Shown here one piece after another: positions 54,608-63,916 of a DNA stretch of 64,000 bases; the stretch's first letter is position 1, and every line of letters begins with the position of its first letter. The notes beneath the pieces were generated by a model that was not told the origin of the DNA, made no database searches, and was given only the letters and a program-made list of their open reading frames with translations. The translations under genes and the position numbers were made by a program. Location of the stretch: positions 1-64,000 of the forward strand of contig JAIRVR010000009.1 in NCBI GenBank assembly GCA_031253795.1, read 5' to 3'. Source of the DNA: Burkholderiaceae bacterium. GTDB taxonomy: Bacteria > Pseudomonadota > Gammaproteobacteria > Burkholderiales > Burkholderiaceae_C.

Positions 54608-55627
54608 ATGAGTCTGCGTCGCCTCAACCCGCCCATACACCTGCTGCGAGCCTTCTCCACCGTGGTGCGCTTCGGCGGCGTGTCGCGCGCGGCCGAGGCC
54701 TTGCACCTGACCCAGAGCGCGGTCAGCAAGCAGATCCAGGAGCTGGAGAAATGGGTGGGTGTGCCGCTGTTCGAACGCGAACGCAAGCGCCTGAGCCTGA
54801 CACCTGCCGGCGAACGCTACGAACGCGCCATCCGCGCCCTGCTGGGCCAGCTGGAGGCCGCCACGCTGGAGCTGATCACCAGCGACGACAGCCGTGGTGC
54901 CCTGCACCTGTCCTCGTTGCCGACCTTTGCTGCCAAGTGGCTGATTCCCAAGCTGCCCCAGTTCCAGCAGCGCTATCCGCAGATCACGCTGCACTTTGTA
55001 CCCTATGTGCACAGCTACCAATTTGACAGCCCGGGACTGGACTGCGCCATCCTGTTCGGCGACGGGCACTGGAGCGGCGCCCACGCCCACTACCTGGTCG
55101 GACGCCAGGTGGCGCTGATCGCACCGCCGCGCGGCACCGGCCCCGAGGCGCGCATCACCACCCCACAGGATGTGGCCCGCTGCACGCGGCTGCGCCATGT
55201 GACGATTCCCGACGCCTGGGCGCGCTGGAGCGAGGCCCACGGCGTGCATGGCATCAGCCCCTTCGCAGGCCCGCAATTCGACCAGTTCACCACCATCATC
55301 CGCGCCGTCATGGCCGGCATGGGCGTGGCCCTGGTGCCGCGCTGCCTGGTACAGGACGAAATCGCCGCCGGCCTGGTGCACGAGCCCCTGCCCCAGCATG
55401 GCTACCACAGCGCCCTGGGCTACTGGCTGTGCTATCCGGCCGACCGCGCCAACCACGGCACGCTGAGCATCTTCCGCAACTGGGTGGTGGACCATGCGGC
55501 CCATACGCCGCTGGCCCAGCAGGAGGCGGCCGCGCCGCTCATGCCGGCGGCGGCTCCTGCTCCGGTGCCCGCGCCGGAGCCCGAGCCGGCTTCGGCGGCG
55601 AGCGCAGTGCCGCAAAGCGCACGCTGA
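54608..55627 (+). CDS. LysR-family regulator, GcvA type, with Pro/Ala-rich tail
   Basis: 339 residues. The N-terminal helix-turn-helix (GGVSRAAEALHLTQSAVSKQIQELE) and GcvA-type features (NPPIHLLRAF, SSLPTFAAKWLIPKLPQF, AILFGDGHW) are clear. The effector domain ends near residue 305; a low-complexity tail of about 35 residues (PAAAPAPVPAPEPEPA) follows. The last 89 bases overlap the 3' end of the convergent sensor-kinase gene, which also encodes a Pro/Ala-rich tail. It is divergent from the Bug receptor gene and probably regulates it. Confidence 0.9.
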   Translation: MSLRRLNPPIHLLRAFSTVVRFGGVSRAAEALHLTQSAVSKQIQELEKWVGVPLFERERKRLSLTPAGERYERAIRALLGQLEAATLELITSDDSRGALHLSSLPTFAAKWLIPKLPQFQQRYPQITLHFVPYVHSYQFDSPGLDCAILFGDGHWSGAHAHYLVGRQVALIAPPRGTGPEARITTPQDVARCTRLRHVTIPDAWARWSEAHGVHGISPFAGPQFDQFTTIIRAVMAGMGVALVPRCLVQDEIAAGLVHEPLPQHGYHSALGYWLCYPADRANHGTLSIFRNWVVDHAAHTPLAQQEAAAPLMPAAAPAPVPAPEPEPASAASAVPQSAR

Positions 55628-57038
55628 AGCTGGCGCCGGGCGGCTGCTGGCCCGGGTGGGCATCCTCCAGCTGCACCTGGGCGCCATGCTGGCGCGCGAT
55701 CTCGACCACGATGGGCAGACCCAGGCCCGAGCCGTCGGCCTCGGAGCCGAGGACACGGTAAAAGGGCTGGAACACCAGCTCGCGCTCGGCCTCGGGCACA
55801 CCCGGCCCCGAGTCCTCGACCTGCAGCAGCAGCACCTGGCCAAAGGGGTCGGGCAGTACGCGCACCGTGACCATGCCGGGGCGGCTGCTGGTCGAGGGCG
55901 TGTAGTTGATGGCGTTGTCCACGAGGTTGCGCACCAGCTCGGCCAGCAGGGTGGGATTGCCCTGCAGCCAGACGCCTGCGGCCGAGGATTCGGCACCGTC
56001 ATAGCCCAGGTCCACATGCTTGTCCATGGCGCGCGGCAGGCAGTCGTGGACCACGTCGGTGACGATGCGCACCAGATTGCAGGGCTGCATGGCCAGGCCA
56101 CGCCCCGCGCTTTCGGCACGCGCCAGGGCCAGCAGCTGGTTGACGGTGTGCGTGGCGCGCATGCTGGAGCGTCCGATCTGGGCCAGGGACTGCTTGAGTT
56201 CGTCCGTGCTCATGCCCGCACGCTGGGCCAGGTCGGCCTGCATGCGCAGGCCGGCCAGCGGGGTCTTGAGCTGGTGGGCCGCATCGGCCAAAAAGCGCTT
56301 TTGCGTGGCCAGCGAGTCGCCCAGGCGGCCCAGCAGGTCGTTGACCGAGTCCACCAGGGGCACGACTTCGAGTGGCACATCCTTGTGGTGGATGGGGGAG
56401 AGGTCTTCGGGCCGGCGCGCCCGGATGCGCTCTTCCAGCCGGTGCAGCGGCTTGATGCCCCGCGCCAGCGCCAGCCAGACCAGCAGGGCCGCCAGCGGCA
56501 GGATGACGAACTGGGGCAGCATCACGCCCTTGATGATTTCGGTGGCCAGCACGCTGCGCTTTTCGCGGGTTTCGGCGACCTGTACCAGGGCCAGGGGCTC
56601 GCCGGGCAGGGGCATGCGCACCCATACATGGGCAATGCGCAGATCGATGCCACGGTATTCGGCATCGCGCAGTTGCACCGTGCCGCTGGATGGTGGCTCG
56701 TCGGGTTCGGGCGGAGCGGGCAGGTCGCGTTCGCCGGCCAGGTATTCTCCCTTGACGCCCAGCACCTGGAAGAACACGGTGTCGGACTCGTCGGCGCGCA
56801 GGATTTCGCTGGCCGACTGCGGAAAGTTGAACTGCACCTGGCCCCGCTGCACGATCACCAGCTGGGCCAGGGCCTGCGCGTTGTATTCGAGCGCCCGGTC
56901 GAAGGGCTTGTTGGCCAGGTTCTGGGCCACCAGCCAGGTCAGCGCCAGACTGACCGGCCACAGCAGCAGCAGGGGCGTGAGCATCCAGTCGAGAATCTCC
57001 CCGAACAGGGAGCGCTGTTCACGCTGGAAGATTTTCAA
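55539..57038 (-). CDS. tctE: TctE-like sensor histidine kinase
   Basis: 499 residues. Two membrane helices (about 21-40 and 171-193) flank a periplasmic sensor region. HAMP follows, then the phospho-acceptor His255 in FLADAAHQLKTPLAGLRMQ, and the ATPase N box LVRNLVDNAINYT, with DSGPGVP and GSGLGLPIV. TctE-type kinases sense tricarboxylates and control tctCBA. The start appears to be TTG at 57038: the frame has only a stop 7 codons upstream, no ATG, and GGGGAG about 9 bases before. The gene lies 21 bases after the response-regulator stop. Confidence 0.9.
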   Translation of the reverse strand: MKIFQREQRSLFGEILDWMLTPLLLLWPVSLALTWLVAQNLANKPFDRALEYNAQALAQLVIVQRGQVQFNFPQSASEILRADESDTVFFQVLGVKGEYLAGERDLPAPPEPDEPPSSGTVQLRDAEYRGIDLRIAHVWVRMPLPGEPLALVQVAETREKRSVLATEIIKGVMLPQFVILPLAALLVWLALARGIKPLHRLEERIRARRPEDLSPIHHKDVPLEVVPLVDSVNDLLGRLGDSLATQKRFLADAAHQLKTPLAGLRMQADLAQRAGMSTDELKQSLAQIGRSSMRATHTVNQLLALARAESAGRGLAMQPCNLVRIVTDVVHDCLPRAMDKHVDLGYDGAESSAAGVWLQGNPTLLAELVRNLVDNAINYTPSTSSRPGMVTVRVLPDPFGQVLLLQVEDSGPGVPEAERELVFQPFYRVLGSEADGSGLGLPIVVEIARQHGAQVQLEDAHPGQQPPGASFSVRFAALRSPPKPARAPARAPEQEPPPA

Positions 57039-57059
57039 GGTGGCCTGCTCCCCGCAGCG

Positions 57060-57734
57060 TCAGGACGCGATCTTCTCGAGGCAATAGCCCAGGCCGCGCA
57101 CGGTGGCGATGCGTATGGGGCCGCGCTCGATCTTCTTGCGCAGGCGGTGGATATAGACCTCGATGGCGTTGTTGCTGACCTCGTCGCCCCATTCGCACAG
57201 GCGCTCGACCAGTTGGTCCTTGCTGACCAGGCGGCCCGCGCGCTGCAGCAGCACTTCGAGCAGGCCCAGTTCGCGCGCCGACAGCTCGACCATCTTGCCG
57301 TCGATGGTGGCCACGCGACCGGCCTGGTCGTAGACCAGGGGGCCATGCTTGATGGTGCTGCTGGCCCCGCCCATGCCGCGCCGCGTGAGCGCGCGCACAC
57401 GAGCCTCCAGCTCGGACAGCGCAAAGGGCTTGGCCATGTAATCGTCGGCGCCGTAGTCCAGGCCCTGGACGCGCTCTTCCACGCTGTCGGCCGCCGTGAG
57501 GATGAGCACGGGCAGGGCATCGCCACGGCCGCGCAGCTTCTTGAGCACCTCCAGGCCGTGCATCTTGGGCAGGCCCAGGTCCAGGATCAGCAGATCGAAC
57601 TCGCTGCTGGTCTTGAGCGCGGTGTCCGCCTCGCTGCCGTTGGCCACATGGCTGACCACGGCGCCCGAACCGCGCAGGCTGCGCAACAGGCCATCGGCCA
57701 GTACCTGGTCGTCTTCGGCAATCAGAATGCGCAT
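57060..57734 (-). CDS. tctD: OmpR-family response regulator, TctD-like
   Basis: 224 residues. The receiver has the acidic pocket AEDD (7-9), phospho-site Asp52 in ILDLGLPKMHG, and conserved Thr and Lys (LILTAADSV; YMAKPFALSELEARVRAL). The winged-helix DNA-binding domain spans about residues 130-222 (VELSARELGLLEVLLQRAG, VEVYIHRLRKKIE-type recognition helix). It should be phosphorylated by the adjacent kinase and regulate carboxylate uptake genes, perhaps including the nearby Bug receptor. Confidence 0.93.
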   Translation of the reverse strand: MRILIAEDDQVLADGLLRSLRGSGAVVSHVANGSEADTALKTSSEFDLLILDLGLPKMHGLEVLKKLRGRGDALPVLILTAADSVEERVQGLDYGADDYMAKPFALSELEARVRALTRRGMGGASSTIKHGPLVYDQAGRVATIDGKMVELSARELGLLEVLLQRAGRLVSKDQLVERLCEWGDEVSNNAIEVYIHRLRKKIERGPIRIATVRGLGYCLEKIAS

Positions 57735-57865
57735 GGGGTGTCTCCTGGAATGCGGGCGCGCTGTAGATGTTGGAGGTTCGCGCGCCTTGATTCCCGGGAT
57801 TCTAGGGTGCGCCCGCCGGCGCGGGCAGCGCCCTTACCCGAGTAAGCCGGCACTGCGGGCGTGTC

Positions 57866-58357
57866 CTATGCCCCGCCCGCATAGGCCTCCAGCCCCAGGG
57901 CCACGACGGTGGCGATGTCCTGGCCCACCTCTTCGCGGAATTCGGCCTCGGCCTGGGCCACGGCGTCGTGGAAGGCCTGCAGCCAGGCCAGGCCTGCGGG
58001 CGTGAAACGGATGCGGCGAGCGCGGGCGTCGCGCTCATCGCTTTCACGCCGCACCAGACCCCAGGCCTCGCACTGGCCGACCAGATCGGCCATGGACTGC
58101 TTGGTCATGCCCGCGCGCTCGGCCAGATCGGTCAGCCGGTCGCCGGACAGGGACAGGTGGCGCGTGATGTGGATGTGGGCGGCGCCCACCTTGTCGCGCG
58201 CCGCGAGATTGGACAGGGCCAGAGGCACCTCCACATCACGCGCCATCAACTGCAGCACGCGGGCGTCGAAGCGGCGCATGGCATGGCCCAGCAGCCGTCC
58301 CAGATGGGTCTGCCGCCAGGCATCCGCGGCGGGGGTGACGGGGTGCAATTCGCTCAT
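57866..58357 (-). CDS. MarR-family transcription regulator
   Basis: 163 residues with a MarR winged helix: LSGDRLTDLAERAGMTKQSMADLVGQCEAWGLVRRESDERDARARRIRFTPAG gives the recognition helix and the wing with its DxRxR motif (read here as consecutive short pieces: AGMTKQSMADLV, then DERDARARRI). It is divergent from recA, with 134 bp between. Likely a dimeric repressor of a small-molecule resistance or catabolic gene; its own target may be the dyads in the shared region. Confidence 0.85.
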   Translation of the reverse strand: MSELHPVTPAADAWRQTHLGRLLGHAMRRFDARVLQLMARDVEVPLALSNLAARDKVGAAHIHITRHLSLSGDRLTDLAERAGMTKQSMADLVGQCEAWGLVRRESDERDARARRIRFTPAGLAWLQAFHDAVAQAEAEFREEVGQDIATVVALGLEAYAGGA

Positions 58358-58364
58358 GGCGGCA

Positions 58365-58418
58365 TTGTCCAACAAGTCAGCCAAACTGACCAAAAAATTC
58401 AGCACAAGGCTTGGACAA
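58365..58418. promoter_or_regulatory. Inverted repeats between marR and recA
   Basis: TTGTCCAA (58365-58372) and TTGGACAA (58411-58418) are perfect inverted copies 38 bases apart. Between them GTCAG-CCAAA-CTGAC (58376-58390) is a shorter dyad. These fit an autoregulatory MarR operator, but this is inferred only from symmetry. Confidence 0.45.
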
Positions 58419-58428
58419 GCCCATAAAC

Positions 58429-58448
58429 TACTGTTCAAGCATCCAGCC
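58429..58448 (+). promoter_or_regulatory. Candidate LexA (SOS) box upstream of recA
   Basis: TACTGT-TCAAGCAT-CCAG fits the LexA form CTGT-N8-ACAG with one mismatch. It sits 44-63 bases before the recA start, where SOS boxes of betaproteobacterial recA genes usually lie. Confidence 0.6.
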
Positions 58449-58491
58449 TGAATGCAAATACAGACTGTTCCAACACCACCCAGGAGTCCGC

Positions 58492-59595
58492 ATGAACACC
58501 GCCGTCACCAACGCCAACAGTGAAAAAGCCAAGGCCCTGCAGGCCGCACTCGCCCAGATCGAAAAGCAGTTCGGCAAGGGCACCATCATGCGCCTGGGCG
58601 AAGGCGAGGCCGTGCAGGACATCCAGGTGGTTTCCACCGGATCGCTGGGCCTGGACATCGCCCTGGGCGTGGGCGGCCTGCCGCGTGGCCGCGTGGTCGA
58701 GATCTACGGGCCCGAGTCCTCGGGCAAGACCACGCTGACCCTGCAGGTCGTGGCCGAAATGCAGCGCCAGGGCGGAACCTGCGCCTTCATCGACGCCGAG
58801 CATGCCCTGGACACCGGCTATGCCCAGAAGCTGGGCGTCAACCTCGGCGAGGTACTGATCAGCCAGCCCGACACCGGCGAGCAGGCCCTCGAAATCGTGG
58901 ACAGCCTGGTGCGCTCGGGTGCCGTGGACCTGATCGTCGTGGACTCGGTGGCCGCACTGACGCCCAAGGCAGAAATCGAAGGCGAGATGGGCGACCAGCT
59001 GCCCGGCCTGCAGGCACGCCTGATGAGCCAGGCGCTGCGCAAGCTGACAGCCACCATCAAGAAGACCAATTGCATGGTCATCTTCATCAACCAGATCCGC
59101 ATGAAGATCGGCGTGATGTTCGGCAGCCCCGAAACCACCACGGGCGGCAATGCACTCAAGTTCTACGCCTCGGTGCGCCTGGACATCCGCCGCACGGGCA
59201 CCATCAAGAAGGGTGACGAGGCCATCGGCAACGAAACCAAGGTCAAGGTCGTCAAGAACAAGGTCTCTCCTCCCTTCAAGACCGCCGAGTTCGACATCCT
59301 GTTCGGCGAAGGCATCTCGCGCGAAGGCGAAATCCTGGACATGGGCGTGAATGCCAAGATCCTCGACAAGTCGGGCGCCTGGTATGCCTACAACGGCGAA
59401 AAAATCGGCCAGGGCCGCGACAACGCCCGCGAATTCCTGCGCGAGAACCGTGATCTGGCCGTGGAAATCGAAAACAAGGTGCGCGACAGCCTGGGCATTG
59501 CCCTGCTGCCCACCGAAGGCGGCGACGCGCCCGAAGCCAAGGCCGCCAAGGGCAGCAAGGCCAAGGCCGACAAGGACGGCGTGATCGAGGCCTGA
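58492..59595 (+). CDS. recA: Recombinase RecA
   Basis: 367 residues. Walker [10 protein letters not shown], the [12 protein letters not shown] Walker B region, the DNA-binding loops ([42 protein letters not shown]), and a C-terminal acidic/lysine-rich end. It forms the ATP-dependent filament on single-stranded DNA for homologous recombination and LexA self-cleavage. CAGGAG before the ATG at 58492 supports the start, and a candidate LexA box precedes it. A terminator separates it from recX. Confidence 0.98.
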   Translation: MNTAVTNANSEKAKALQAALAQIEKQFGKGTIMRLGEGEAVQDIQVVSTGSLGLDIALGVGGLPRGRVVEIYGPESSGKTTLTLQVVAEMQRQGGTCAFIDAEHALDTGYAQKLGVNLGEVLISQPDTGEQALEIVDSLVRSGAVDLIVVDSVAALTPKAEIEGEMGDQLPGLQARLMSQALRKLTATIKKTNCMVIFINQIRMKIGVMFGSPETTTGGNALKFYASVRLDIRRTGTIKKGDEAIGNETKVKVVKNKVSPPFKTAEFDILFGEGISREGEILDMGVNAKILDKSGAWYAYNGEKIGQGRDNAREFLRENRDLAVEIENKVRDSLGIALLPTEGGDAPEAKAAKGSKAKADKDGVIEA

Positions 59596-59646
59596 TTTCC
59601 CCGGTGCCAGGCGCAGCCGCGCCGGCACGCAACGGTTAGCCATCTT

Positions 59647-59674
59647 GGCGCAGGCGCGGGTCTGCGCCTTTTTT
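59647..59674 (+). terminator. Intrinsic terminator between recA and recX
   Basis: GGCGCAG / CTGCGCC, a 7-bp stem with an 8-nt loop and six T. It should cut most recA transcripts before recX and keep RecX low. Confidence 0.82.
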
Positions 59675-59700
59675 CTTTGTGATCCGGGAGACCCTGAGGC

Positions 59701-60171
59701 ATGGGATTCGCCAAACTGTCGCTCAAAGGCCGGGCGCTGAAGCTCCTGTCCCAGCGCGAGCATTCGCGGCTGGAGCTGGAGCGCAAGCTCGCCGCCCACG
59801 TGGAAGAAGGCGACGACCTGGCCGCCGTGCTCGATGCGCTGGAGCAGCGCGGCTTCATCAGCGCCGACCGCGTGGCCGAATCCGTGCTGCACCGCAAGGC
59901 GGCACGCTTCGGCACGGCGCGCGTGGCACAGGAACTGCGCAGCAAGGGCCTGGACGAAGACATCGTGCGCGCCGCCACCGATCAGTTGCGCGCCACCGAA
60001 CTGCAGCGCGCCCATGCCGTATGGCGTCAGCGCTTCGGCACACCGCCGGCCACGCCGCAGGAGCGGCTCAAGCACATGCGCTTTCTGGCGGCGCGCGGCT
60101 TCGGTGGCGAAGTGGCGAGCAAGGTGCTGCGCGGGCATGGCGGACAGGACCTGCCCGACGACGAAGGCTAG
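59701..60171 (+). CDS. recX: RecA modulator RecX
   Basis: 156 residues of three-helix repeats typical of RecX: LKLLSQREHSRLELERKLAAH, VLDALEQRGFISADRVAESVL and RFLAARGFGGEVASKVL. RecX caps and inhibits RecA filaments. It follows recA with an intrinsic terminator between, giving low readthrough expression. The last 4 bases overlap the convergent exporter gene stop. Confidence 0.92.
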   Translation: MGFAKLSLKGRALKLLSQREHSRLELERKLAAHVEEGDDLAAVLDALEQRGFISADRVAESVLHRKAARFGTARVAQELRSKGLDEDIVRAATDQLRATELQRAHAVWRQRFGTPPATPQERLKHMRFLAARGFGGEVASKVLRGHGGQDLPDDEG

Positions 60172-61082
60172 CCCGCCCGCCGCGTCGCGCCCCAGCAGAC
60201 CAGGGATCCCAGCGTCACCAGCGCCACGCCCTGCCAGAAGCTCCAGCCCGGCTGGACCTGCAGCCACAGGCTGGCCAGCAGGGCTGAAAACACGGGCGTG
60301 AAATACGAGGCCGCGGCCATCACGGCCAGATGGCCATGCTGTATGCCATGCTCCCAGCAGCTATAGCCCATGGCCGTGAGCGCACCCACGGCCAGCAGTT
60401 GCAGCAGCACCGCGCCGGACCAGTGCATGCCGCCCTCGCCCCCCATCCACAGCCATTTGGCCCACAGCGCCAGCGCGGTCCAGACCAGAAACAGCCCCAC
60501 GGCGTTATGCCCGCCGCCCCAGCGGCGCGCCAGCAGCGAATAGCAAGGCCACAACAGGGCCGCGCCAAAGGCCAGGCCGTAGGCCAGCGGATTGGAGCGC
60601 ATATGGCCCGCCATCTCGCCCCAGTGCAGGGCATCGCCGCCGAGCACGCGCGTCAGCCCCCACAGGCACAGCAGCACACCGGGCCACAGCCACCAGCGCG
60701 CGCGCTGCTGGCGAAAAAGCACGGCCAGGACAATGGTCAGGCTGGGCCACAGGTAGTTGATCAGGCCCAGTTCCAGCGCCTGGGCACGGTCCTGGGCCAG
60801 GCCTATGGCCAGAGACAGGCAGATTTCATAGACCGCGAACATCAGGCCGCAACCCCACAAATAGGCCGGGTGCATGGCCCGCCACTGCGAGGGCCGGGGC
60901 AGGCCGCGCACGGCGGCCACGCAAACCGCGCTGACGGTATAGAGCATGGCAGCGCCACCCACGGCGCCCAAGGGCTCGGCCACCGAGCGCATCAGACCCA
61001 CGGTGCAACTCCAGCACAGCACGGCCACCAGGCCTATGGCCGTGGCACGGCCCACGTGGGCGGAAGATGGGGCAGGCAGCAC
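60168..61082 (-). CDS. yddG: YddG-type aromatic amino acid exporter (DMT/EamA family)
   Basis: 304 residues with ten membrane helices of the drug/metabolite transporter fold. Order and wording follow E. coli YddG: GLVAVLCWSCTVGLMRSVAE, LYTVSAVC, FAVYEICLSLAIGLAQDRAQA, LGLINYLWPSLTIVLAVLF, NPLAYGLAFGAALLWPCY and ASYFTPVFSALLASLWL. YddG exports aromatic amino acids and analogues. The start is a GTG at 61082 with GGAG a few bases before. It lies 15 bases after the glycosidase-like gene and is probably last in the argC operon. Confidence 0.88.
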   Translation of the reverse strand: MLPAPSSAHVGRATAIGLVAVLCWSCTVGLMRSVAEPLGAVGGAAMLYTVSAVCVAAVRGLPRPSQWRAMHPAYLWGCGLMFAVYEICLSLAIGLAQDRAQALELGLINYLWPSLTIVLAVLFRQQRARWWLWPGVLLCLWGLTRVLGGDALHWGEMAGHMRSNPLAYGLAFGAALLWPCYSLLARRWGGGHNAVGLFLVWTALALWAKWLWMGGEGGMHWSGAVLLQLLAVGALTAMGYSCWEHGIQHGHLAVMAAASYFTPVFSALLASLWLQVQPGWSFWQGVALVTLGSLVCWGATRRAG

Positions 61083-61097
61083 GTGGGACTCCGTCTT

Positions 61098-62987
61098 TCA
61101 AGGCGCGGCTCGGTCGCCAAGCACCTCGCGCAGCGAGCGGTACAGACCATCCGAGCCGTGGGCGCGGTTGTCGGCGTCGAAAGAGAATTCGTTGCTGGAC
61201 TGCGTGCCCGTCGCTCCCTCGGGCCTGGCTTCCATGAAGAAGGACAGGAAGCGCGCGCCCTGGCGGCGGTGCATGTCCAGCACCTTGGCCAGCCTGGAGG
61301 CATCCAGGGCCACCAGCGGGTGGAACTCGGTGATTCCATAGGCCGTGTGGCCATAGCGCCGCAGCATCTGGCCAACCAGGGGGCCATAGCTGTCTTCGCC
61401 ATAGAGGCTGACGCCCAGGGCCAGGCCCGGCATGCGCTGCAGGCTGCGGTCCACCGCGTAGCGGCTGGCATCCCAGCTGGGATTGCCATGCGGATTGAGC
61501 TGGTGGGCAAAACGCGGAACGCGGCCCAGGCAGCTGTGGCCTATGTGGTCGGAAAAGGCCTGGATGTAGTCGGCCACCTGCTGCTCGCGGTAGTCGTTCC
61601 AGTCCGTGACCAGGGGGTTGTAGAACAGGGCCAGCCGGTCCTGGGGGCTGTCCACCCAGAACTCCACGCCTTCGGGCGTGGTGCCGAAGTCCGGCAGGGC
61701 CTGGACCGCGTGGGATCTGGGTTCGCCCTGTTGGCGGTCCATGACGGCGATCTGGCGCGTGGCCATCAGACCCAGGTTGCGACCATCGGCCTGCAGCACC
61801 ACGTCGATGCGGTGCAGGCCTTCGCCCAGGGCCGGATAGCGGATGTCGGCGCGCCAGCCGACGTCGGAGGTGAGAAAGCCGGGCTTGGCCTGGGCCACGT
61901 CCTGGCGGTGCATGTGCACGGGCGCATGCGCATAGGGGCGGCCATCGACGAAAACGGCCACGGCCAGCCGCTTTTGCAGCGCGGCATCGGGCACATGGGC
62001 CCAGCCGGACACCGGCACCGTACCGCCGGCATAGCTGTCGATATGCTGAAAGAAGTTCTGCAGCGGCTGGCTGCGGATATTGCGCGACGGCGGTTCCACG
62101 CCATCGAAGCTGGCAAAGTCCGATTGCAGGCGGGCATTGAGCCGGCCGATGTCGCCATAGCGCTGCCGCAGGAACTGCCGAAAGCCGGCTACGGACGCCG
62201 GGCTGTAATCGGTGACCGCATAGCCGTCCGCTGCAAAGCCCATGCCGGCCTCGAAGCCCGGAAACAGCTGGTGGGTTTCGCCCAGCACCGTGATGGCGCG
62301 CAGCGGTTCCATGGCCGCCTCGCCGGCCGCGCACATGCGCTGTGCCAGGGCATCGACGACCAGCCTGCGCACCCGCGTGATCTCGTTGTCCTGCCGTGCC
62401 ACCGACCAGGGGAAGATGCGGGCGCCCAGGTAATGGTCCGGCGGCAGCGGCCCCTGGGGAGTCCAGGCCAGGTTGGAAGGGTCGGATGCCAGGCGCTGCT
62501 CGGCCTGGGAATGCACTTCGAAATGCGTGGCGAACAGGTAAAGCACCACGGGCCTGTGCGCCTGGGCCACGGTACGCACCACACGGTCCAGGGCGTCGCC
62601 GCGCACTTCCCAGTCGCGGCCATTCCACTGCACATAGCGCAGCAGGGGCACGCTGAGCGTGTAGCCCAGCTCCAGCGCCGGATCACGGACGGGTCCCAGC
62701 CGCTGCAGGCTGGCGCTCACCATGGCGGCCGCCGAGCCCTGGGAACCGAAACAGGTCCCGGGCTGCTGCTGGAATTCCTGGGGAAAATCACCGCGCAGGC
62801 CATCCTGCACCAGACAGGCTTCCATATTGCCCAGCAGCGGACTGAGCAGCAGGCGCGAGGCCGACAGCAGGGACGGCCGCAGCTGCCAGAAGAACAGAGC
62901 GACCAGCAGGCCCAGCACCAGCAGCGCCAGGGCAGATGGCCACGGCGCGGTGCGGCCGCCCTGCCCGGATGGCGCGCGGGCGCTCAC
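61098..62987 (-). CDS. Membrane-anchored glycoside-hydrolase-like protein (GH42/clan A-like)
   Basis: 629 residues. An N-terminal membrane helix (about 18-35) anchors a large extracytoplasmic part. The segment [27 protein letters not shown] and [12 protein letters not shown] (residues 258-301) recalls GH42 beta-galactosidases. Candidate catalytic glutamates are Glu237 ([13 protein letters not shown]) and Glu554 (YGITEFHPL), with a beta-rich insert (about 325-425) between. Assignment is by pattern, not proof. The GTG start at 62987 overlaps the argC stop (GTGA), so it is translationally coupled to argC, an odd partner. Confidence 0.65.
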   Translation of the reverse strand: MSARAPSGQGGRTAPWPSALALLVLGLLVALFFWQLRPSLLSASRLLLSPLLGNMEACLVQDGLRGDFPQEFQQQPGTCFGSQGSAAAMVSASLQRLGPVRDPALELGYTLSVPLLRYVQWNGRDWEVRGDALDRVVRTVAQAHRPVVLYLFATHFEVHSQAEQRLASDPSNLAWTPQGPLPPDHYLGARIFPWSVARQDNEITRVRRLVVDALAQRMCAAGEAAMEPLRAITVLGETHQLFPGFEAGMGFAADGYAVTDYSPASVAGFRQFLRQRYGDIGRLNARLQSDFASFDGVEPPSRNIRSQPLQNFFQHIDSYAGGTVPVSGWAHVPDAALQKRLAVAVFVDGRPYAHAPVHMHRQDVAQAKPGFLTSDVGWRADIRYPALGEGLHRIDVVLQADGRNLGLMATRQIAVMDRQQGEPRSHAVQALPDFGTTPEGVEFWVDSPQDRLALFYNPLVTDWNDYREQQVADYIQAFSDHIGHSCLGRVPRFAHQLNPHGNPSWDASRYAVDRSLQRMPGLALGVSLYGEDSYGPLVGQMLRRYGHTAYGITEFHPLVALDASRLAKVLDMHRRQGARFLSFFMEARPEGATGTQSSNEFSFDADNRAHGSDGLYRSLREVLGDRAAP

Positions 62988-63916
62988 AGGCCCAGCATGA
63001 TCTTCAGATTCTGGACCGCAGCGCCACTGGCACCCTTGCCCAGGTTGTCCAGACGGGCAATGAGTACGGCCTGGCGGTATTGCTCATTGGCAAACACGCG
63101 CAGCTCCAGCCTGTTAGTGTCGGTCAGCGTATCGGCGGCCAGCTTGAGGTCCTCGGTGGGCGGCAATACCGACACCCACTGCTCGGGCGTGTTGGTGGCG
63201 GCGTAGTGGGCGGCCAGTGCATCGTGCAGGTCCGATGCCTTGGGTGCGCCGGGCAGCAGATCCAGGTGCAGGGGCAGTTGCACCAGCATGCCCTGGCGGA
63301 AATTGCCGACGGCAGGAATGAAGACAGGGCGGCGAGTCAGGCCCGTGTACTGCAGGATCTCGGGGACGTGCTTGTGCGACAGGCCCAGGGCATAGGCCTC
63401 GTAGGGCGCGGCCGTGCCGGCCTCGTAGGCCTCGATCATGCTGCGGCCGCCACCCGAGTAGCCCGAGACCGAGGGCAGGCTCAGGCCGTAGTCGGCGGGG
63501 ATCAGACCGGCAGCGACCAGGGGGTGCAGCAGCGCGATGGCGCCCGTGGCGTAGCAGCCGGGGTTGGACACGCGGCGAGCGGCGCGGACCGCCTCGAGCT
63601 GGCCCTTGCGCAGCTCGGGAAAGCCGTAGACCCAGTCGGGCGCCACGCGGTGCGCCGTGGACGCATCGATGATCTTGATCGTGCGGCCCGTCTCGGCCTC
63701 GATGGCATCGACCATGGCCGCGGTGTCACGCGCGGCGTCATCGTGCAGGCACAGGATGACCAGGTCCACGCCGGCGATCAGCGCACGCTTGGCGGCAGCA
63801 TCCTTTCGCAGCTCCGGGGCAATGCTGACCAGCTCCACGCCGGGCAGATCGACCAGACGCTCACGGATCTGCAGCCCTGTCGTGCCTGCTTCGCCATCGA
63901 TAAAGACTTTTGCCAT
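62984..63916 (-). CDS. argC: N-acetyl-gamma-glutamyl-phosphate reductase, type 2
   Basis: 310 residues. The nucleotide-binding N-terminus is [17 protein letters not shown] and the catalytic cysteine is in [13 protein letters not shown]. The short length and GEAGTTG start place it in the type-2 ArgC group common in Burkholderiales. It reduces N-acetyl-glutamyl-phosphate to the semialdehyde in arginine synthesis. AGGAG about 10 bases before the ATG supports the start. The following two genes (glycosidase-like, yddG) run on with no gap or only 15 bases. Confidence 0.95.
   Translation of the reverse strand: MAKVFIDGEAGTTGLQIRERLVDLPGVELVSIAPELRKDAAAKRALIAGVDLVILCLHDDAARDTAAMVDAIEAETGRTIKIIDASTAHRVAPDWVYGFPELRKGQLEAVRAARRVSNPGCYATGAIALLHPLVAAGLIPADYGLSLPSVSGYSGGGRSMIEAYEAGTAAPYEAYALGLSHKHVPEILQYTGLTRRPVFIPAVGNFRQGMLVQLPLHLDLLPGAPKASDLHDALAAHYAATNTPEQWVSVLPPTEDLKLAADTLTDTNRLELRVFANEQYRQAVLIARLDNLGKGASGAAVQNLKIMLGL

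Noticed and set aside
58411-58439. A sigma-70 promoter for recA built on TTGGAC at 58411
   Set aside because: No acceptable -10 at 16-18 bp spacing, so only the LexA-like box and dyads are reported.
60330-63206. A 958-codon plus-strand open frame across yddG, the glycosidase-like gene and argC
   Set aside because: Antisense to three well-supported genes, no recognisable domain, typical shadow of high GC at third positions.
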